Below, piece after piece: positions 6,483-8,750 of a stretch of DNA of 8,750 nt; position 1 is the first letter of the stretch, and each line of letters starts with the position of its first letter. The notes beneath the pieces are model-generated. The model ran no database searches, had not been told where the DNA came from, and worked only from the letters and a program-made list of their open reading frames with translations. A program made the translations under genes and the position numbers. The stretch covers positions 1 through 8,750 of the forward strand of contig QAKL01000121.1 of NCBI GenBank assembly GCA_003343815.1. Direction: 5' to 3'. Origin of the DNA: Clostridiales bacterium. GTDB lineage: Bacteria; Bacillota; Peptococcia; Peptococcales; Peptococcaceae.

Positions 6483-6722
6483 ATGTATCACTACCGCATT
6501 ACACATGAAAAACGCTGCCTCGACGGCAAAATCTACCAAGCCTACGGCATAGCCGTCGACTCAGAGGAAAGTGACGGAGCGCTCGTGCAGGAGATCGCCC
6601 GTATTGACGACATCGCTGTCTCTGCCGAAACGCTCCGTCACTTAGTCGAGTTGTGCAGCCGCTTAGAATTGTCGCCCCTACACCTATCCGAGGTCATCGA
6701 TGATTTTATCCTCTCGGCTTAA
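6483..6722 (+). CDS. Small conserved-type protein, possibly DUF6514 family
   Basis: Soluble protein of 79 residues with no signal peptide or membrane segment. Visible features are YRITHE then YGIAV near the N-terminus, an acidic middle, and a C-terminal helical part with DIAVSAETLRHLVELC then LSPLHLSEVIDDFIL. This layout recalls DUF6514 proteins of Clostridia, but I recognise it only weakly and their function is unknown. I chose the ATG at 6483 because a full AAAGGAGG lies at 6467-6474 with an 8-nt spacer. An in-frame TTG at 6417 would extend the protein by 22 residues across the leader hairpin and lacks a ribosome site. It has its own promoter (6308-6336) and terminator (6847-6881), so it appears monocistronic. 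The last codons form part of a hairpin with the 3' region. Confidence 0.75.
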   Translation: MYHYRITHEKRCLDGKIYQAYGIAVDSEESDGALVQEIARIDDIAVSAETLRHLVELCSRLELSPLHLSEVIDDFILSA

Positions 6723-6730
6723 AATCATCG
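6698..6730 (+). repeat. Hairpin spanning the stop codon of the small protein
   Basis: CGATGATTTTA (6698-6708) and TAAAATCATCG (6720-6730) form a perfect 11-bp stem with an 11-nt loop, and the right arm begins with the stop codon. No T-run follows, so it is not a typical terminator. Confidence 0.55.
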
Positions 6731-6824
6731 TCTAAAGCGGCTTGCTGTCAGAAATTTGCTTAATCACCGGCCTTATTTCTATGTTTATTGTAAATGTAAT
6801 TGTCATAATCGTGGTCGCTTTAGA
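6731..6824 (+). repeat. 9-bp inverted repeat enclosing 76 nt in the 3' region
   Basis: TCTAAAGCG at 6731-6739 is the exact inverse complement of CGCTTTAGA at 6816-6824. The left arm follows the stop-codon hairpin without a gap. No gene lies between the arms. It could close a folded 3' RNA domain, or be chance. Confidence 0.35.
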
Positions 6825-6846
6825 AAAGACATTTTTAATATGCTAT

Positions 6847-6881
6847 AAATAACCGCTCCCAAATTAGGGTGCGGTTATTTT
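6847..6881 (+). terminator. Intrinsic terminator after the small-protein gene
   Basis: A 10-bp stem (6847-6856 with 6871-6880) is extended after one T-T mismatch by CCC/GGG around an AAATTA loop. The right arm ends in a TTATTTTA tail. It separates the small gene from the dinB promoter. Confidence 0.75.
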
Positions 6882-6918
6882 ACTTGAAACAGCATAGTTT
6901 TTTACTCCCAAAAATGTA

Positions 6919-6947
6919 TTTACCTCACGCGAATTACATGCTATAAT
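6919..6947 (+). promoter_or_regulatory. dinB promoter with extended -10
   Basis: TGCTATAAT at 6939-6947 is a perfect extended -10. TTTACC at 6919-6924, 17 nt upstream, matches 4 of 6 -35 bases. The predicted start is near 6954, at the first base of the GAGG ribosome site, so the leader is only about 11 nt. Confidence 0.75.
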
Positions 6948-6964
6948 ACGCTTGAGGTGATGAT

Positions 6965-8146
6965 ATGCCCAGATGGATCATGCATGTAGATATGGATGCT
7001 TTTTTTGCGGCGATCGAGCAGCGCGATCACGCCGAATACCGCAATAAACCCGTAATTGTCGGCGGCAGCAGCGCCAAGCGCGGCGTCGTCTCGACTGCGT
7101 CATATGAGGCGCGCAAATACGGCGTACATTCGGCGATGGCGATGGCCGAGGCCGAGAAAAAATGCCCTGACGGCATTTTTCTCGCGGTCGATATGGCGAA
7201 ATATCACCGTGAATCACAAAAAATCATGGAAATATTCAGCCGTTTTACCCCTGCAGTAGAGCAGGTATCGGTAGACGAAGCGTTTTTGGATATCAGCGGC
7301 ACGGAAAGATTATTCGGCATGCCGGAGGAGATCGGGTGTAAAATCAAAGCCGCTATCAAGACGGAGATGGATTTAACCGCCTCGGTAGGCATTGCCAACA
7401 GCAAATTTATCGCGAAAATCGCCTCCGAGCTTAATAAACCGGACGGTCTCACTTATCTGCCGGATAGAAAAATACCGGATATGCTTTGGCCTTTGCCGAT
7501 AAAAAATATGTTCGGCGTTGGCAATCGCACCGCAGAAAAGATGAAAGACTACGGCATCTCGACCATAGGGCAGTTAGCCAAATGCGACCGTGCTTTCATG
7601 GAAAGAATATTCGGCAAAAACGGCGCGCAGATGCATGATTTAGCAAACGGCATCGATCCGCGCCCGGTAGAAACGGTGCATCAGGCTAAATCCAGCGGTC
7701 GAGAAATTACCTTTGCCGAAGATATTACGGATCGGGAAATCTTGGCAGATACATTAAGCATGCTGGCAGAGGACGTCGCCCATACCTTGCGCCGTTATAA
7801 TTTAAAATGCCACGGCGTCAGTTTAAAATTCCGCTATGCGGATTTACGCCGCGCAAGCCGCGCTATGCAGCTTGCGGAGTATACGTCTAATTATCACGAT
7901 ATTTACGGAGCATTGATACAATTGTTGGCTAAATATTATCATGGCGAACCAGTCAGGCTCATCGGTCTTGCCGCAACACATTTAAAGGAAAATCCGCCGT
8001 TAGCACAAAGTATGTTTGACGACGATAATCGTTTGAAACGCGAAAAGCTCGACCGCACACAAGATTTATTAACTGCCCGTTTCGGCAAAGACGCCCTAAA
8101 ACGAGCGCGGCACATAAATACGAAAAAAGCGGACAAAGAACTATAA
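6965..8146 (+). CDS. dinB: DNA polymerase IV (Y-family, DinB)
   Basis: Error-prone Y-family polymerase that extends primers past damaged template bases; 393 residues, slightly longer than the 351-residue E. coli protein. HVDMDAFFAAIE at residues 7-18 holds the first metal ligand Asp9 and the steric gate Phe14. SVDEAFLD at 102-109 holds Asp104 and Glu105. Helix-hairpin-helix residues GVG are at 184-186, and the little-finger domain spans roughly 242-338. The catalytic set is complete, so it should be active. The C-terminal clamp-binding site looks altered: QSMF at 348-351 where many relatives have a QLSLF-like pentamer. The ATG at 6965 follows GAGG with a 7-nt gap. No LexA-type operator was recognised in the promoter, so SOS control is not evident. 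No terminator is seen before the sigma-factor gene 52 nt downstream, so read-through into it is possible. Confidence 0.96.
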   Translation: MPRWIMHVDMDAFFAAIEQRDHAEYRNKPVIVGGSSAKRGVVSTASYEARKYGVHSAMAMAEAEKKCPDGIFLAVDMAKYHRESQKIMEIFSRFTPAVEQVSVDEAFLDISGTERLFGMPEEIGCKIKAAIKTEMDLTASVGIANSKFIAKIASELNKPDGLTYLPDRKIPDMLWPLPIKNMFGVGNRTAEKMKDYGISTIGQLAKCDRAFMERIFGKNGAQMHDLANGIDPRPVETVHQAKSSGREITFAEDITDREILADTLSMLAEDVAHTLRRYNLKCHGVSLKFRYADLRRASRAMQLAEYTSNYHDIYGALIQLLAKYYHGEPVRLIGLAATHLKENPPLAQSMFDDDNRLKREKLDRTQDLLTARFGKDALKRARHINTKKADKEL

Positions 8147-8152
8147 TTTTCG

Positions 8153-8177
8153 GGAACAAATACACTTAAAATACGTC
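8153..8177 (+). promoter_or_regulatory. ECF-sigma-type promoter, probably autoregulatory
   Basis: GGAAC at 8153-8157 and CGTC at 8174-8177 are separated by 16 nt, the arrangement recognised by many ECF sigma factors. It sits immediately upstream of an ECF sigma gene, with a predicted start about 15 nt before the TTG codon, as in a self-activating circuit. Confidence 0.65.
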
Positions 8178-8198
8178 TGTATAGATGGAGGGAGAATC

Positions 8199-8750
8199 TT
8201 GCAGGAGGATTTATTAGTAAAGCGAAGCCTCGGAGGCGACAAAAATGCCTTTGAGCAATTAGTGCTTTTATACGAACGCAATATTTACAATATAGCTTAT
8301 CACTATTTACAAGATCGCGAAGCAGCGATGGATATGACGCAGGAAAGCTTTTTAAAGGCCTATCAGTCTTTGGCTGATTTAAAGGATCAAGCGGCTTTCG
8401 GCGCGTGGCTCAAGCGTATCTGCCGCAATAAATGTATGGATTATCTGCGCAAAAATAAAGAAAATACACTTTCCTTGGAGGAAATGCTGGAGGGCGAAAA
8501 CGGTCCTAAAGATTTACCGGCGAAAGAGCCTTCGCCCGAAAAAAGTCTGACTTCTAAAGAAGAAATGAAAAATCTCGAGCGGCATTTGCGCAACTTGCCG
8601 CTCGAATATAAAGAAGTCTTACTATTGCGTGTCTTTGAGGAATACAGCTACGAAGAAATTGCCGAAACAGTTCACTGCTCGATCGGCACCGTCAAATCGC
8701 GCCTTTTTCGCGCCAAAAAATTATTACAGAAACAATTATCAGAGGGGAGG
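8199..8750 (+). CDS. ECF-family RNA polymerase sigma factor, partial (3' end outside window)
   Basis: Extracytoplasmic-function sigma factor that redirects RNA polymerase to a stress or envelope regulon. The 184 codons present are open to the window edge. Region 2 covers roughly residues 14-82 (AFEQLV, YNIAYHYL, DMTQESFLKAY, FGAWLKRICRNKCMDYLR). A charged linker follows at about 83-125. Region 4 covers about 128-180, with LRNLPLEYKEVLLLR and a helix-turn-helix at 149-170 (YSYEEIAETV then IGTVKSRL). The start is a TTG at 8199, chosen because GGAGG lies 7 nt upstream and translation gives the usual short lead into region 2; no in-frame ATG lies near it. Nearly the whole sigma protein is present, so only a few codons are likely missing. 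An anti-sigma gene often follows such genes, but it is not visible here. The specific sigma group cannot be assigned. Confidence 0.92.
   Translation, partial: MQEDLLVKRSLGGDKNAFEQLVLLYERNIYNIAYHYLQDREAAMDMTQESFLKAYQSLADLKDQAAFGAWLKRICRNKCMDYLRKNKENTLSLEEMLEGENGPKDLPAKEPSPEKSLTSKEEMKNLERHLRNLPLEYKEVLLLRVFEEYSYEEIAETVHCSIGTVKSRLFRAKKLLQKQLSEGR
8744..8750 (+). promoter_or_regulatory. Possible ribosome site for the next gene
   Basis: GGGGAGG at the very edge of the window, inside the end of the sigma-factor coding region, looks like a ribosome site for a tightly coupled downstream gene, by family habit an anti-sigma factor. The gene itself is not in view. Confidence 0.35.

Noticed and set aside
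8142..8147. TATAAT over the dinB stop codon as a housekeeping promoter for the sigma gene
   Set aside because: It has no -35 at the right distance and no TGn extension. The ECF-type promoter just downstream fits better.

Overview
The window looks like chromosomal DNA of a moderate-to-low-GC Bacillota (Firmicutes) bacterium. The evidence is purine-rich AGGAGG-type ribosome sites, GTG and TTG starts beside ATG, an Mbl/MreB-type actin, a DUF2974/Mbeg1-like hydrolase, a secreted protein ending in a copper-amine-oxidase-N-like 'stalk' domain, and intrinsic terminators with T-runs. The sequence alone does not let me choose between Clostridia and Negativicutes.

Region 1 (4-2225, +): an Mbl/MreB-type cell-shape actin is followed 21 nt later by a predicted alpha/beta-hydrolase of the DUF2974 (Mbeg1-like) family. 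They probably form the end of one operon. Its terminator hairpin encloses the hydrolase stop codon in the loop. Region 2 (2229-6136, -): a convergent unit contains a short DUF2442 protein and, 21 nt downstream, a 1163-residue secreted multidomain protein. That protein has a signal peptide, five degenerate ~100-residue modules, a cleaved-adhesin-like jelly roll, two InlB-B-repeat-like domains, a hexaglycine linker and a C-terminal stalk domain. The two convergent units are separated by two adjacent strong hairpins, one for each direction.

Region 3 (6051-6482) is a divergent intergenic region of about 430 nt. It has a perfect 21-bp palindrome, a very strong terminator-like hairpin that belongs to no visible gene, a good housekeeping promoter (TTGCCA-N17-TATACT) and a ~140-nt structured leader. 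Region 4 (6483-6881, +) is a 79-residue protein, possibly DUF6514, with an unusually structured 3' region ending in a terminator. Region 5 (6919-8146, +) is dinB (DNA polymerase IV) with an extended -10 promoter and an extremely short leader. Region 6 (8153-8750, +) is an ECF sigma factor gene that runs off the window. It is preceded by its own apparent ECF-type promoter (GGAAC-N16-CGTC), which suggests autoregulation.

Most of the recognisable content concerns the cell envelope: shape actin, surface or adhesive protein, and possibly an envelope-stress sigma factor. No mobile element, CRISPR array, tRNA or rRNA was seen. The least explained parts are the large modular surface protein, the orphan hairpin/palindrome region at 6116-6242, and the structured 3' region at 6698-6824.
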